From [Phialemoniopsis] sp. UDSM-2020 (Eukaryota > Ascomycota > Sordariomycetes > Thyridiales > Thyridiaceae): a stretch of 64,000 bases of DNA. Numbering within the stretch: position 1 is the stretch's first letter; every line of letters starts with the position of its first letter. Both the position numbers and the translations under genes were made by a program. Positions 54,426 to 64,000 of the stretch are shown here, one piece after another. The stretch is from assembly GCA_018873225.1 (NCBI GenBank), contig JAEILZ010000005.1, positions 4,030,001 through 4,094,000 on the forward strand. The letters run 5' to 3'. The notes beneath the pieces are model-generated. The model was not told the DNA's origin, searched no databases, and saw only the letters and a program-made list of their open reading frames with translations.

Positions 54426-54630
54426 TCTATCACATAGTCATTACCGGGACGGTTCAGAAGCGCGAAGTAGTAACAGGCATTTGGGTTGTGATGCATAACA
54501 CTCGCTCGTCCCGCTACCGAGAACATGGCCCGTTTGCACTTCGTGAGATTCAACAACAGAGGGAGATTGTAAAGTCTATTACATTATGATGTCTTGATGA
54601 TAACACGCTAGCTACAATCCCTCAGCCACA

Positions 54631-55455
54631 TCAGAAGGCTCCAAGAGTCAGCTTACTGCCTCCGTTCGCACTGACACAGGACCCATTGACCCATCTCCCT
54701 TCCTCGCTTGCCAGGAAGCCCACAACATAGGCAATATCATCCGGAACTCCAGTTCTTGCTAGACCGGCAAAGTTGTAAAACTGCTGAGCAGACTCTGGGG
54801 GTAGCTTATCGAGGTACCCAGAGACAGACTCTGTCATGGTGCTCCCAGCAACCACGCTGTTGAAGGTGGCCCCTTTCTCCGCAGCGTAACGGCCGGCTAA
54901 GGAGCGAGTAACGTTCTCAAGGGTGGCCTTGCTCGCAGCATAGGTGATGATCGGGTCATGCGCAGCCGTCTTGCCCGCGTTGCTGGAGATGTTGATGACG
55001 CGCCCGCCATAAGGCGGCAGGTGCGGCATGAACGACGAGATGATCGATACGGCCGCGAACACATTGGCCTGCATCGTCTTGGAAAAGTTCTCGAGGGTCG
55101 TATCAAGAATGGGCTCGACCGTGGCTGGGTCTGCGAGGACTGCATTGTTGACAATGATGTCTACCGCCGAGGTGTGCAGGCCGTCCAAAACTTGGCGCAC
55201 GAGCGTTGGGCCGATCGATGGGTCCAGGATATCTGCCTTAACGCAGATGGCTTCCTTGACTCCGAGCTTACGGCATTCGTCGAGCGTCGACTCGGCTGCC
55301 GCTAGGTTGCTCACATAGGTGATGGCGATCTTACTTAGACCCTTGCGGGCCAGGTGGATGGCAGTAGCTTTTCCGATACCTCTAGATGCACCGGTAATCA
55401 AGGCAGTCTTGCCGGCAAGAGACCACGGCTGGTCTGGAGAAGGAATGGCTGACAT
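54631..55455 (-). CDS. Classical short-chain dehydrogenase
   Basis: Cytosolic NAD(P)-dependent oxidoreductase of 274 residues, single exon. The cofactor site is TGASRGIG, the active site Ser in NISSNAG and Tyr/Lys in YAASK, and NNAVLAD replaces the usual NNAG block. The C-terminus GRWVNGSCVSANGG is the standard SDR ending. The ATG at 55455 was preferred because the 38 residues upstream are not SDR-like. Relatives include 3-oxoacyl reductases and sugar dehydrogenases such as fungal L-rhamnose dehydrogenase; a sugar role would fit the neighbouring GH3, porter, dehydratase and aldolase but cannot be proved. It is divergent from a second SDR at 56244. Confidence 0.9.
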   Translation of the reverse strand: MSAIPSPDQPWSLAGKTALITGASRGIGKATAIHLARKGLSKIAITYVSNLAAAESTLDECRKLGVKEAICVKADILDPSIGPTLVRQVLDGLHTSAVDIIVNNAVLADPATVEPILDTTLENFSKTMQANVFAAVSIISSFMPHLPPYGGRVINISSNAGKTAAHDPIITYAASKATLENVTRSLAGRYAAEKGATFNSVVAGSTMTESVSGYLDKLPPESAQQFYNFAGLARTGVPDDIAYVVGFLASEEGRWVNGSCVSANGGSKLTLGAF

Positions 55456-56243
55456 TGTCAAGTAATTGTATGCAGTACTGTGAATTGTAAATGCGATGAG
55501 GCAGTCAATGTGTATCACGCCATTTTGAGAGACTTCCAAGGCAAATTTATATCCTGCTGAGCACAGCAAGACAAGTCCACACGGGTTCTACTCATGTGAT
55601 GGTCTAATGTTGCACTAGAGGTATTGCTAGAAACATGCATGTGAATCGTCGGAGACATCATATCGGCATGCGGGCCAACCTGGGCCTTGTATTCAATGAT
55701 CCCGATGGAGACTTTTGTTGGTCGCTTGTTTCAAATCCAAGCCGCGTCTCGGGGGGCGCCGGATTTATGTTGGGTTGAAGTCGTCAAATCCGGCCGGGTT
55801 GTTAGTCAAGAAAGGATAGCGGCCCCGAGCCGCGTCCGCATATATGCTCGGGTTTCTCCTGAATCGTACGCCCGGGGATGCCGCCAAAGTATCGCACTAC
55901 TAGCCTCCCGCCTTGAATGAATGCGACAATTGTCCATCTTTCAACGCACCGTGACGTGCCACATGAACCCGTACTCCGTCCAGCTTTGCACTGCCTGTAA
56001 TGTTTCCGAGGACGGGATGTTGCTGCACCCGATTCTCAACATCACATCGCCACGTAAAACAACCGGAATTGCGGATTTAACGGAGATTCTATTTTCACAT
56101 TCCTGACAAATCATGAGGCTTGTAGGTATGGGGAGATCGCAGGCTGTTGGTATATATAGGACGATGCCAACGTAACTTCAAGAAGGCCGCGTCATTCCAC
56201 ATCGTCGTTAATCACCAGCAGGCTCTACCAGAAGGCGTACACG
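55456..56243. promoter_or_regulatory. Divergent promoter of the SDR pair
   Basis: A 788-base region with a TATATATAGG box at 56151-56160, about 85 bases upstream of the plus-strand SDR start, and a CCGGCCGG palindrome at 55790-55797. No gene seen. Confidence 0.6.
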
Positions 56244-57236
56244 ATGGCTCCAACTTTCAGCTTCGACACCAAAGCAAGTGAGCTTGTGTTGCACTATGCA
56301 TCTCAAATTGCTGGAAAGATAATTCTCGTCACGGGTCCCTCTCCAGGAAGCCTGGGAGAGAGCTTCGTGCGACAAGTCGCTGCAGGCAAACCAAGCGTCA
56401 TCATCTTGGCCGGCCGATCCATCTCAAAGCTTCAAGATCTTATCAAGGAACTCAACGAAGCACATGCGACAGTTCAGATCAAGACACTGCCTCTGAATCT
56501 GCTCTCCTTTGCCGACGTACGCAAGGCAGCTGATACGGTCAAGTCATGGACTGATGTGCCTCGGATCGATGTCCTAGTCAACAACGCTGGGATCATGGCA
56601 GTCCCTTACACTTTAAGCGAGGATGGTTTCGAAGCGCAGTTTCAGACGAATCATCTGAGCCATTTCCTCTTTACTAACCTCATCATGGACAAGATCCTGG
56701 CCTCGCAGGCTCCGCGAGTCGTCTTTGTTTCCAGCGGAGTGCATCGCATTGGCCACATCCGTTGGGCAGACTACAACTTTGACAACGGAAAGACCTACCA
56801 AAGGTGGCTCGCATATGGCCAGTCCAAGACCGCTAATGCACTGACGGCCATCGCACTTGCCGAGCGTCTCGGGTCCAAAGGCCTGCTGAGCTTTGCTCTC
56901 TGTCCTGGTGTAATTTATACCAATCTCTCTGCGCATGGCATACAAGATCAAGAGGCGTTCGCCGCTGATCTTACTGCAATGGACAACATCTACGGGAACA
57001 AGTGGTTCCATGGCATGGCTGAATTGAAGTTCAAGAGTCTGGACCAGGGTGCCGCAACCCATTGTTTTGCAGCCTTTGATGAGGGCATCGCGCAGCAGAA
57101 CGGAAATTTCCTGAGCGATTGCCACGTTGCAATCCAGGAGCTAGAGGAGGTCTACTCATGGGCAACCAACAAGATTGATGCAGACAGGTTGTGGAAACTC
57201 AGCGAGAAGCTTGTCGGGCAAGAATTCGTGTACTAA
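56244..57236 (+). CDS. Short-chain dehydrogenase, retinol-dehydrogenase/WWOX-like
   Basis: Single exon, 330 residues. The order is a nucleotide-binding segment IAGKIILVTGPSPGSLGESF, NNAGIMAVPYTLSEDGFE, the typical QTNHLSHFLFTNL, VVFVSSGVHRIGHI and the catalytic Tyr/Lys in LAYGQSKTAN, ending CPGVIYTNLS. The glycine motif is unusual: TGPSPGSLG has a Pro where TGxxxGIG is expected, but the spacing is kept. This subfamily reduces varied carbonyls in fungal metabolism. It has its own TATA box about 85 bases upstream and is divergent from the other SDR. Substrate unknown. Confidence 0.9.
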   Translation: MAPTFSFDTKASELVLHYASQIAGKIILVTGPSPGSLGESFVRQVAAGKPSVIILAGRSISKLQDLIKELNEAHATVQIKTLPLNLLSFADVRKAADTVKSWTDVPRIDVLVNNAGIMAVPYTLSEDGFEAQFQTNHLSHFLFTNLIMDKILASQAPRVVFVSSGVHRIGHIRWADYNFDNGKTYQRWLAYGQSKTANALTAIALAERLGSKGLLSFALCPGVIYTNLSAHGIQDQEAFAADLTAMDNIYGNKWFHGMAELKFKSLDQGAATHCFAAFDEGIAQQNGNFLSDCHVAIQELEEVYSWATNKIDADRLWKLSEKLVGQEFVY

Positions 57237-58026
57237 GATCATCATGGTCTTGGAACAACCTGTCCTTGAATGCCTTTTGTCTCTATTACTACACGTGTTC
57301 TGTATTTCAGAATATGTAAGGATAATGACACAGACTTCTGTGGTCTCAACCGTGATTCAGCACTGGCCTCAATGACCTTGTTAAAATTGAAGTTATATGT
57401 AAAGGTGGCCACAGAACCATCAATGCACTGCAGCGCTGTCTGAACGAATCCCAAGCCAATGCAGGGAAGAAAAGTCGTAGAGTTCACGAAACCTCCGCGA
57501 TCGGCCAAGATGGGCAAGACCAACGCAACTATCATTTCATTGCCAATCTCGAAAGAGGTTCAGTTCAGTCTTCAGACATAGCGGGATGATCCTTGCACAG
57601 TCAACGACCAGTACAGAAGAGGAGCTTCACCTGGAAGTTCCAAGCACGCAAAAATGTGTCATTAGTATCGAGTCAAGTCTCGTCAAATCTGGCGCATCAT
57701 GCGAGGCTTGCTGCAGTGCGACCCCCGCAGCATGAAGGGTATCCGATCTCGCTAAACCTGGAAGCGCTATCGTGGAGATGCTTGTCTTCTGAGTACGGAA
57801 AAGGCGTATTGGTGGGTACCCCCGCAAACGCACCTCTCCAGGGGGTCTGTGGAGAAATGGCCCTGCCCCAGCTCGTCGGCAGGGAATCGCAGTGAACCCG
57901 GTCATCTCGGTCGCTATTCAAGAACCCGCTGAGTATATAAGTTGCCTCAACCTGCTTACTCACAGGCTGTTCACGTTGGTTCTGTCGAAGGTAGCTTCCA
58001 GTACCTATCCATCAGTCGACCCCAGG
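57237..58026. other. Intergenic region and carboxylesterase promoter
   Basis: No gene supported. A TATATAA box lies at 57934-57940, about 87 bases before the carboxylesterase start at 58027. The frame extends upstream from a GTG at 57892, but the segment before 58027 is not family-like. Confidence 0.55.
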
Positions 58027-59640
58027 ATGCGCATAGCACACCTGATCCAAGGGCTTCTGGCCAGTGAGACTGTTCTGGCCACATGTGGACCAAGTGCACC
58101 GCTGAGCATCACTTTGGATGATGGCGTAGTTCACGGCTTCATCTCCAGCACTAATCCACATGTGCGACAGTTTCTCGGCATCCCTTACGCCAAACCCCCA
58201 GTCGGACGTCTTCGATTTGCGCCACCGGAGCCGGTAGGCAGGTTTGGAAGTGTAACTGCTACGGCATTACCGCCAAGCTGCCCCCAGTTTCTCTCGCCCA
58301 ATCCTCTCATATACAATCGGGATGTCCTCGAGTTTAACATACAAGGTCTCAACGGCACCGGTGCGACAGACGAGGACTGCCTTACTTTGAGTGTCTGGAC
58401 TCCAGCCGGTAGTGTCAAAACTGGCACCCTCCCCGTCCTGATCTACATATACGGAGGCGGCTTTACCACTGGAGGAGAGGATGTGCCATACCAGATCCCC
58501 ACGCAATGGGTCGAGAGAACGCAGGCGCATATTGTGGTTTCTTTCAACTATCGTCTAGGCATATTCGGATTTCCGACTGCCGCAGGACTTCCCGACGACG
58601 GCCACAACATTGCGTTTCAGGATCAACGACTGGTCGTCGAGTGGGTAGCCAAGAATATTGCGGGTTTTGGAGGCGACCCAGAACGTATGGTGCTTTGGGG
58701 CCAGAGTGCTGGGGCTGCATCGGTTACGGCCTATTCATACGCGTATCCGGACGATCCTATCGTCAAAGGCTTCATCGAGGATTCAGGAACAGAGGCGTTC
58801 CTAGCAGGGTCAGGGCTGAATAAGTCGGCTTCCTCGGCATTGTTCACCACCGTAGCCGAGAATACCGGATGCGACGGCCTCAACGCAGAGGCTGAACTGA
58901 AATGTATGCGTCAGGTATCATGGCAAAGCATTGAAGGCTTCCTCAAGACTTCCGCGTACGCAGGCCAATCTTTGCCGTTTGCACCCATGCCAGACGATGT
59001 TTTCGTATTCAGCAACTATACCGAGCGTGTGCTGAAAGGTGCTATCGCCAGGCTGGTAAGCCTCTGACTTGAGCTATCAGCCAGTGTATGACCAGAACTA
59101 AAAGAAGCTTGATAGCCGGCCATTATCGGAACCAATGCAAACGACGGCGGAGCATTGTTGCCATGGAGCATTGATGGCCCTCCACAATATCTGGCCGATC
59201 AGTACACAAAGCTCCTTTTCCTGTGTCCGGCTGTCGAAGCCGTGCAGTAAGTCCCCGCAATCTTTCCAGCGTTGATGACGATCCATTGACATATCACCAG
59301 ACGTCGCACTCTAGCATGCCTATCCACGTACAGGTACAGATATGCTGGCAACTTCAGTAACATCGCTCCGAGGGCCTGGGCCGGGGCTTATCATTCGGCC
59401 GAGCTGCCTTTGATATTCGGAACCCATCCAAACTACCGCGGAAAGTCGACCGACCTCGAGTACGCCACCAGTTTCGCCATGCAAGACGCTTGGCTTGCGT
59501 TTGCCAAGAACGGAATGAAAGGCTTGCAAGAGGTGAACTGGCCCGCCTTCTCGCACGTGGGCGATGGCGCTATACAGATTTTTGGCGAAGGTAGGGCGGT
59601 ATATACGGGGAGCATCGACGACCTAGAAAGGACATGTTGA
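58027..59640 (+). CDS. Type-B carboxylesterase (lipase-like), probably secreted
   Basis: Serine esterase of the cholinesterase/type-B family. Three exons, 58027-59055, 59116-59246 and 59301-59640, give 499 residues. Blocks: VRQFLGIPYAKPPVGRLRF, EDCLTLSVWTPA, the oxyanion YGGGFTTGG, NYRLGIFGFP and the nucleophile Ser227 in WGQSAGAAS. The expected acidic residue lies in the NANDGG region of exon 2 and the His in YHSAELPLIFG of exon 3. The N-terminus MRIAHLIQGLLASETVLA is a weak but plausible signal peptide. Exon 2/3 joining gives QRRTLACLSTYRYRYAGNFS, matching relatives. A TATA box lies at 57934-57940. A stretch of T-rich sequence (59693-59733) follows the gene. Substrate is not predictable. 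Confidence 0.9.
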
Positions 59641-59699
59641 GATATGATCATGTTGAACATCTGGCGAATCCACTTTTCATCATCTTCCTTTGCCTTTCT

Positions 59700-59733
59700 T
59701 CTTTTTTTCTCTTTCTTTTTTTTTTTCTTTGTT
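59700..59733. repeat. Poly-pyrimidine (T-rich) tract
   Basis: Long T runs interrupted by single C lie between the carboxylesterase end and the decayed gene on the other strand. Low complexity only; a role in transcription termination of either gene is possible but unproven. Confidence 0.7.
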
Positions 59734-59783
59734 AAAAAGAAGACTGCTGCGATTGGACGTGAAACACGGTTAGGAAAAGGCTT

Positions 59784-61447
59784 CTAGTCATCCCATACGG
59801 CTGAGCTGTCGACACTATCTGGAGGCTGAACCTTGTCTTCGTTGCCCTCTTCCTGACCTATGTATGTCCAGTCATACGCGATATACCGAAGCTCCTCTTC
59901 ACTCGGATGGTTGCTTTGCTCGATCTTGATAGATCTCATGACGACCATTCTAGTCATAGTCCCTGTGTAAGGGCTGTTGATATAACAAGGCCGGAAGTCT
60001 TCTTCGTTTGGGCTGGGAGTACGGAAGTTGTCGTCGGAAGTACGCAGACGAGTGAGAACTGGCACGTCTCCGCTCGGATTCTCAAACGTCTCGTTCACGA
60101 ACTCGATTCCTTGGAGTTGAACCAGTGCAATGTCGTGAAAGGATAGCTCTACAACAGCAGTGCCGATAGGCGTCTCAGAATGGCCAGGTTGCCAGGCAGT
60201 CTCTTCCTCCCCTATTGCGTGGCTTGCAGCGGTTATGAAGCGCTCACCTGCTGAGTTCCTTACAAGAACACCAGAAGTTGAGGAAAGATATGCGCGGCTT
60301 GTCTTGTTCCTGAGCGCCTTGCTGCAGATCATGGTGCCTGGTCTCAGAACCTCATAGGCTGTATCATCTACAATACCGCGATGCGGTTGAGGGTGGATCT
60401 CTCTCTTTGCAAGCAGCTTTTCTGAGCGAGGCCGATGAAGATCCTTGTCGTGAATGTACCCCGTGGCCCGGTTGGCCATCCTACCCGTGAGAGATCTGCG
60501 GACACCGAGAATGTCGACATGGTCCGGAACGACGATGTCGATTGTTCGCTCAGAAGTGTAAATAACCTCAAGCACACGGACTGCAGCCGATCCCTTCCGG
60601 AAGAACTCGTAGATCTTCTTGGTGAGGGCGCGAAGTGTTCCGTCAGAAGGTCGGGAGAGGTCGTATTCTGTGCAAATCGCGTAATTCAGTCGGCCCGACG
60701 TTGGCTGTCGGAACACCAACGTTCTAGCGTTCCCTTTACAGTCAGAGATAGTGATCGAAAGCCCGCCAACAGTCAAAGGTCACGGCGTCGGGGGAAGGAA
60801 GTCGACCTGGAACATGAGAGACGAGCGGTTGAGCGGCTACGTAACATTCGATGTTTTAGGGAAGGTGCTGTACAGAAGCAGCCTAGCTCTGTGATCTTTC
60901 TCGATGTTCTTTGGTAAGATATCGAAAGGTAGAAGAATGTGACCATCTTGTGACGCAAGACTGCTTTGTCGCTCTTGCCTGTCTAGAGGGTTGAAAGATA
61001 GCAGGTACAAACTGCTGTGAGACACACGAGGGTTATCCCACTGCCTAAATTCAAACAAGCAGCTACCTAAGGGTATCAGCCATGGGTAGGTGAGAACAGC
61101 ATCCACATCTGAACACTGCATCACCATCTGTGCAGAACCAGCGCGCTGTCCAGTTAATACAGTCTGTCGGCCACAGTACCTCGTCTCCGGCTTTCACTAA
61201 TCGGTTTAGCTCTCCGCAGAATGTCCAACAGTTCTACGCATCGTCCGTCCCAAAATATTCCGTCCCTTTGAACCGATAAAGTCATCCCACTCGTTCCACT
61301 GTTTGTCGTGCTGCCCTGCGCCAGGCCGCTAGCAAGGCGTCGACATTGAGTCGCGACTGATTGAGGGGATGTCGTGATCTTGAGCTTGGGGACATAGGGA
61401 AAATCGCCATCCTGCGACTGCTGGTTCTGAGACCAATTGATTGACAT
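59784..61447 (-). pseudogene. Decayed fungal gene with trypsin-like (S1) features
   Basis: Coding-like pieces lie in three frames in the right order. Piece 1 (61447 down to about 61235) starts MSINWSQNQQSQDGDFPY and reads WDGRCVELLDILRR. A shift of one base is needed to continue as NRLVKAGDE. A normal 52-nt intron (GTACTG to GCACAG) then leads to VMQCSDVDAVLTYPWLIPLG and FRQWDNPRVSHSSLYLLSFN. A possible 41-nt intron joins VDFLPPTP, after which TGA (60782-60780) interrupts the frame before LTVGGLSITISD. The last 330 codons include GERFITAASHAIG and FHDIALVQL, resembling the His and Asp surroundings of chymotrypsin-fold proteins, and DSSAVWDD near the Ser site, where the frame stops abruptly. 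One frameshift, one nonsense codon and a short C-terminus suggest a pseudogene; unusual splicing cannot be excluded. Confidence 0.5.
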
Positions 61448-61928
61448 CTTGAGGTCATCCGCAATGTGGTGATGTAAGAGGAAGAGAATCTAGAACTGTT
61501 ACCGCGGCGTCTTCGACAAGGTGAGCCTCCCTATCATGTAAATCTGAAAAGGGGTTGAAGGGGATGTTTTGTCGTCGGTCTGGATTGTAAATATCGGGAA
61601 AACTTGATTGCGTTAAGAACATATCCCTTGATGACTTGTGATTTGCTATATCCGTTCTACGTTAATAGGCTTTAGCAAAAGTAAAACAAGACAAACAGGT
61701 TGGCAAATTGCATTTATCTGTCCTGGCCTACAAAAGCAACATTTGACTAAAACAGGTAACAATTATGTTCATCAAGCTCGGCTTTCACGGGTGGGGCCCG
61801 CTGTAATAAGTCAGTGGCCTCCGGCCTCGGGCGGCTCATCGCCTAAAGAAACAAGAGGGATTTCCCGAGATATTCTCCCTCCCAGCAAACAAACAACAAT
61901 GCTTCAATGAGCGACACAACTTACAAAA
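61448..61928. other. Divergent intergenic region
   Basis: AT-rich sequence between the decayed gene and the alpha/beta hydrolase. No gene or clear element. Confidence 0.5.
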
Positions 61929-62952
61929 ATGGCAGCTGAGCTTCGGAAACATGCCGTTCCACACCCGGAATGGATTGACGTATGTATCCTATATGCCACA
62001 GCTCAATTGCGCCGCCGGCAGCTGATACATCGCGCTACAGTTTCCAAACAACCTCCCTCCCGGCACCAGTCACTCCTTCATGACACGGGGACACAAGAAA
62101 ATCACCCCGGACCCGGACCTCGATATCAAAGAGTTCACAGTCAAAGCCCGCGATGGCTACGATATCCTCCTGCGCTCATACCGCCGCAAGGCCGCCACGG
62201 CCACCGTCCCGCTGTTCCTCTACATGCACGGCGGCGGCTTCGTCACAGGCTCCCTCGACACCGACGACCGGACATGCCGCGCCACCGCCAAGCAAGTCGA
62301 CACCTGCATCCTGAGCATCGACTACCGCCTGGCCCCGGAGCACCCTTTCCCGACGGGCTTCGAGGACTGCTGGGACGTGCTCCGGTGGACGAGCACGCCA
62401 GACGCGCAGGCGCAGCTCGGCGTCGACCTCGCCAAGGGGTTCCTGGTGGGGGGCACCAGCGCCGGCGCCAACTTCACTGCGGGGCTCGCGGACCGGTACC
62501 AGCGGCAGGGCCTCGCGCCGCGGATCACGGCGCTCATGTTCTGGTGCGGCAGCTGGTGCCACCCTGACGTCCGACCGGCGCATCTCAGGCCGCTGATCCT
62601 CTCTGTCGACGAGATTGACGATGCACCCGGTCTCAGCAGGTCTTCTATCGAGTACTTTCGGGAGAAGTATGGGGCGCCCAAGGACGATATTAGGTACTCG
62701 CCGTTGCTAGTCGAAAGTTGGGAGGGGATTGCGCAGAAGGCGTACTTTGCCATCTGTGGCTGGGATCCGCGACGCGACGAGGCTGTTGTCTATGGGGATC
62801 TGCTCAAGGACGCCGGGCTTGATGTGCAGAAACGTATTTACTCTGGTCTTCCTCACGGATTCTGGACTATCTGTCCGGATCTACCTGTTAGTCGAGTATG
62901 GGAGGAGGATACGATCAATGGAGTGAAATGGCTGCTTGGACTGGAAGAGTGA
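61929..62952 (+). CDS. HSL-type alpha/beta hydrolase (esterase)
   Basis: Cytosolic esterase/lipase of the hormone-sensitive-lipase group. Two exons, 61929-61979 and 62041-62952, give 320 residues; the 61-nt intron has a GTATGT donor and CTACAG acceptor, and exon 1 supplies MAAELRKHAVPHPEWID. The oxyanion motif HGGGF is in FLYMHGGGFVTGS, followed by DYRLAPEHPFP. The nucleophile Ser is in GGTSAGANF, the Asp is probably in the ICGWDPRRDEA block, and the His is in GLPHGFW. All catalytic residues are present. There is no signal peptide. The family accepts many acyl esters, so no substrate is proposed. It has a GC-rich codon pattern and a long shadow frame on the plus strand that I left out. Confidence 0.92.
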
Positions 62953-63392
62953 AGGCTTCGGCGACAGCGACGAGAGTAGAGATGGGATTCGAATGCGTTG
63001 CTCCCAGATCTTCTCTCGTCGTATCAATATATATTAGGTCAACGTTCATCTGCACAGGCAGCTTGTGACAATTGAAGCAAATTGCTATATCTGACACTGG
63101 CAAGGGAGTTTCAACATTCACGCTTCCACCATGATGACACTGCAAATCCTTAGGACTGCTGAGTTAGAATCGGGTCTGTTTTTAGGATCTGTACCTCGTT
63201 GATCTCAATAAAAGGATCGCATCCATCAGGTTTAGCGCATCTATCGTAACAATCCAGAATTCAAAGAAAGCAGTTGAACTTTTGGTGACCCCTGTGGCCA
63301 GTGGACTCTCCTCCATCCACATCGATATTGTCTTCTCAGTTTCCATATGCCAGATTCTGCCCCGGCATTTCCACCAGACTCCTCGCTTGCAC
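62953..63392. other. Convergent intergenic region
   Basis: Between the 3' ends of the hydrolase and the partial Q/E-rich gene. No feature recognised. Confidence 0.5.
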
Positions 63393-64000
63393 TCACTGCT
63401 CCTTTGTCAGATCGACAACGGCATTGTCTGCAATCTCCTCATCTGCTGCAGCACCGTTCTCGTTATGCTGCACGGTCTCGCACGATGCACTTCTCGGGCT
63501 GTTCATGGTCGGAGGTGCGACGGTTTCGGGAGCTACTGCTGCTGCCATCTGCTCCTCGGGGGCTGAGACTGACTTCTCACCCTCTTTTCGCGCTTCTGTG
63601 TGTTGCTCGATATCCGATCCTGGGAGTTGCTGTGGCTCGGCTTCCTGGAGGCCGCGCTGTTGTTCATGTTCTTGAATCCCGAGCTGTTGATCAGGTTGCT
63701 GAAGCCCCTGTTGTGGTCCCTGTTGTGCTTGGGCATCCTGGCTTGCTTCGTGTCCTGCACCGTGGAGTTCGCCTCCCTCAGTTGTGTCTCCACTAAACAA
63801 TTCCCACTCGAGCGACAGCTTGCTTCCGGATGCTCGCTCGATGCGCGCTGGCGGCTGGGTGTCGATGCACGAGGGTATGTGTGCTGGGAGAGAGGCGGCT
63901 TCGATTCGTCCGGGCTCGACGAAACGATGTTTTTGTTGGACTGGCTGCTGTTCGGGTAATGGGAATGCTTGCTCCACCAAGTCAGTCGCGATGCTCCGGA
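63393..64000 (-). CDS. Partial Q/E-rich protein running off the right edge
   Basis: The C-terminal 201 codons or so of a gene whose start lies beyond the window. The frame is open to the edge. The sequence is low-complexity: a Gln/Pro start (FPLPEQQPVQQKHRF), a Gln-rich central stretch (QQGPQQGLQQPDQQLGIQEH) and an acidic Ala/Glu tail ending VVDLTKEQ. There is no recognisable domain. Such tails occur in fungal transcriptional coregulators and other disordered proteins. Low complexity makes chance openness possible, so the gene call is tentative. Confidence 0.45.
   Translation of the reverse strand, partial: RSIATDLVEQAFPLPEQQPVQQKHRFVEPGRIEAASLPAHIPSCIDTQPPARIERASGSKLSLEWELFSGDTTEGGELHGAGHEASQDAQAQQGPQQGLQQPDQQLGIQEHEQQRGLQEAEPQQLPGSDIEQHTEARKEGEKSVSAPEEQMAAAVAPETVAPPTMNSPRSASCETVQHNENGAAADEEIADNAVVDLTKEQ

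Noticed and set aside
61929..62567. 212-codon plus frame through the start of the HSL-type hydrolase
   Set aside because: After the first 17 codons it is the wrong frame; the 61-nt intron leads to the HGGGF-containing frame.

Overview
The window is nuclear DNA of a filamentous ascomycete (Pezizomycotina), most likely a plant-associated Sordariomycete; I cannot name the species from sequence alone. The evidence is a set of genes broken by 41-67 nt introns with GTRAGT-type donors and CTRAC/TRAC branch sites, three Zn(II)2Cys6 regulators, a PL3 pectate lyase, GH43/GH5/GH3 glycosidases, tannase/feruloyl-esterase-type hydrolases and sugar-porter MFS carriers. I saw no rRNA, tRNA, CRISPR array or transposase.

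Left part (0.7-25.5 kb) is a mixed neighbourhood: an FMN 2-hydroxyacid oxidase, a Zn2Cys6 regulator divergent from an AKR7-like reductase, a secreted PL3 pectate lyase, a small SnoaL-like protein, a membrane-anchored SDR, the RSC subunit Sfh1 divergent from a DRB0094/Rnl5-type RNA ligase, a penicillin-acyltransferase-like (C45) enzyme, an F-box-like protein, a coiled-coil protein, a nuclear-looking orphan, an octamer minisatellite and a tannase-family esterase.

The middle and right part (26-59 kb) reads as a carbohydrate-use cluster. It holds two sugar porters (29.1-30.8 and 49.7-51.5 kb), a broken and an intact GH43, a GH5, an intracellular GH3, a secreted tannase-like hydrolase, a secreted type-B carboxylesterase, two neighbouring divergent Zn2Cys6 regulators (35.6-38.2 and 39.2-40.6 kb), an NAD epimerase/dehydrogenase, a divergent pair of HpcH/HpaI aldolase and IlvD/Edd dehydratase, and a divergent SDR pair. 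The glycosidases have no visible signal peptide while two importers are present. I infer an 'import first, digest inside' strategy, with the dehydratase-aldolase pair possibly feeding a non-phosphorylative sugar-acid route. Candidate CGG-type inverted repeats lie in the GH5/GH43 and regulator promoters.

The right end has a decayed serine-protease-like gene, an HSL-type alpha/beta hydrolase and a Q/E-rich gene running off the edge. Coding regions below are given as start-to-stop genomic spans; exon limits worked out by hand from splice consensus, frame and family fit are given in the evidence.
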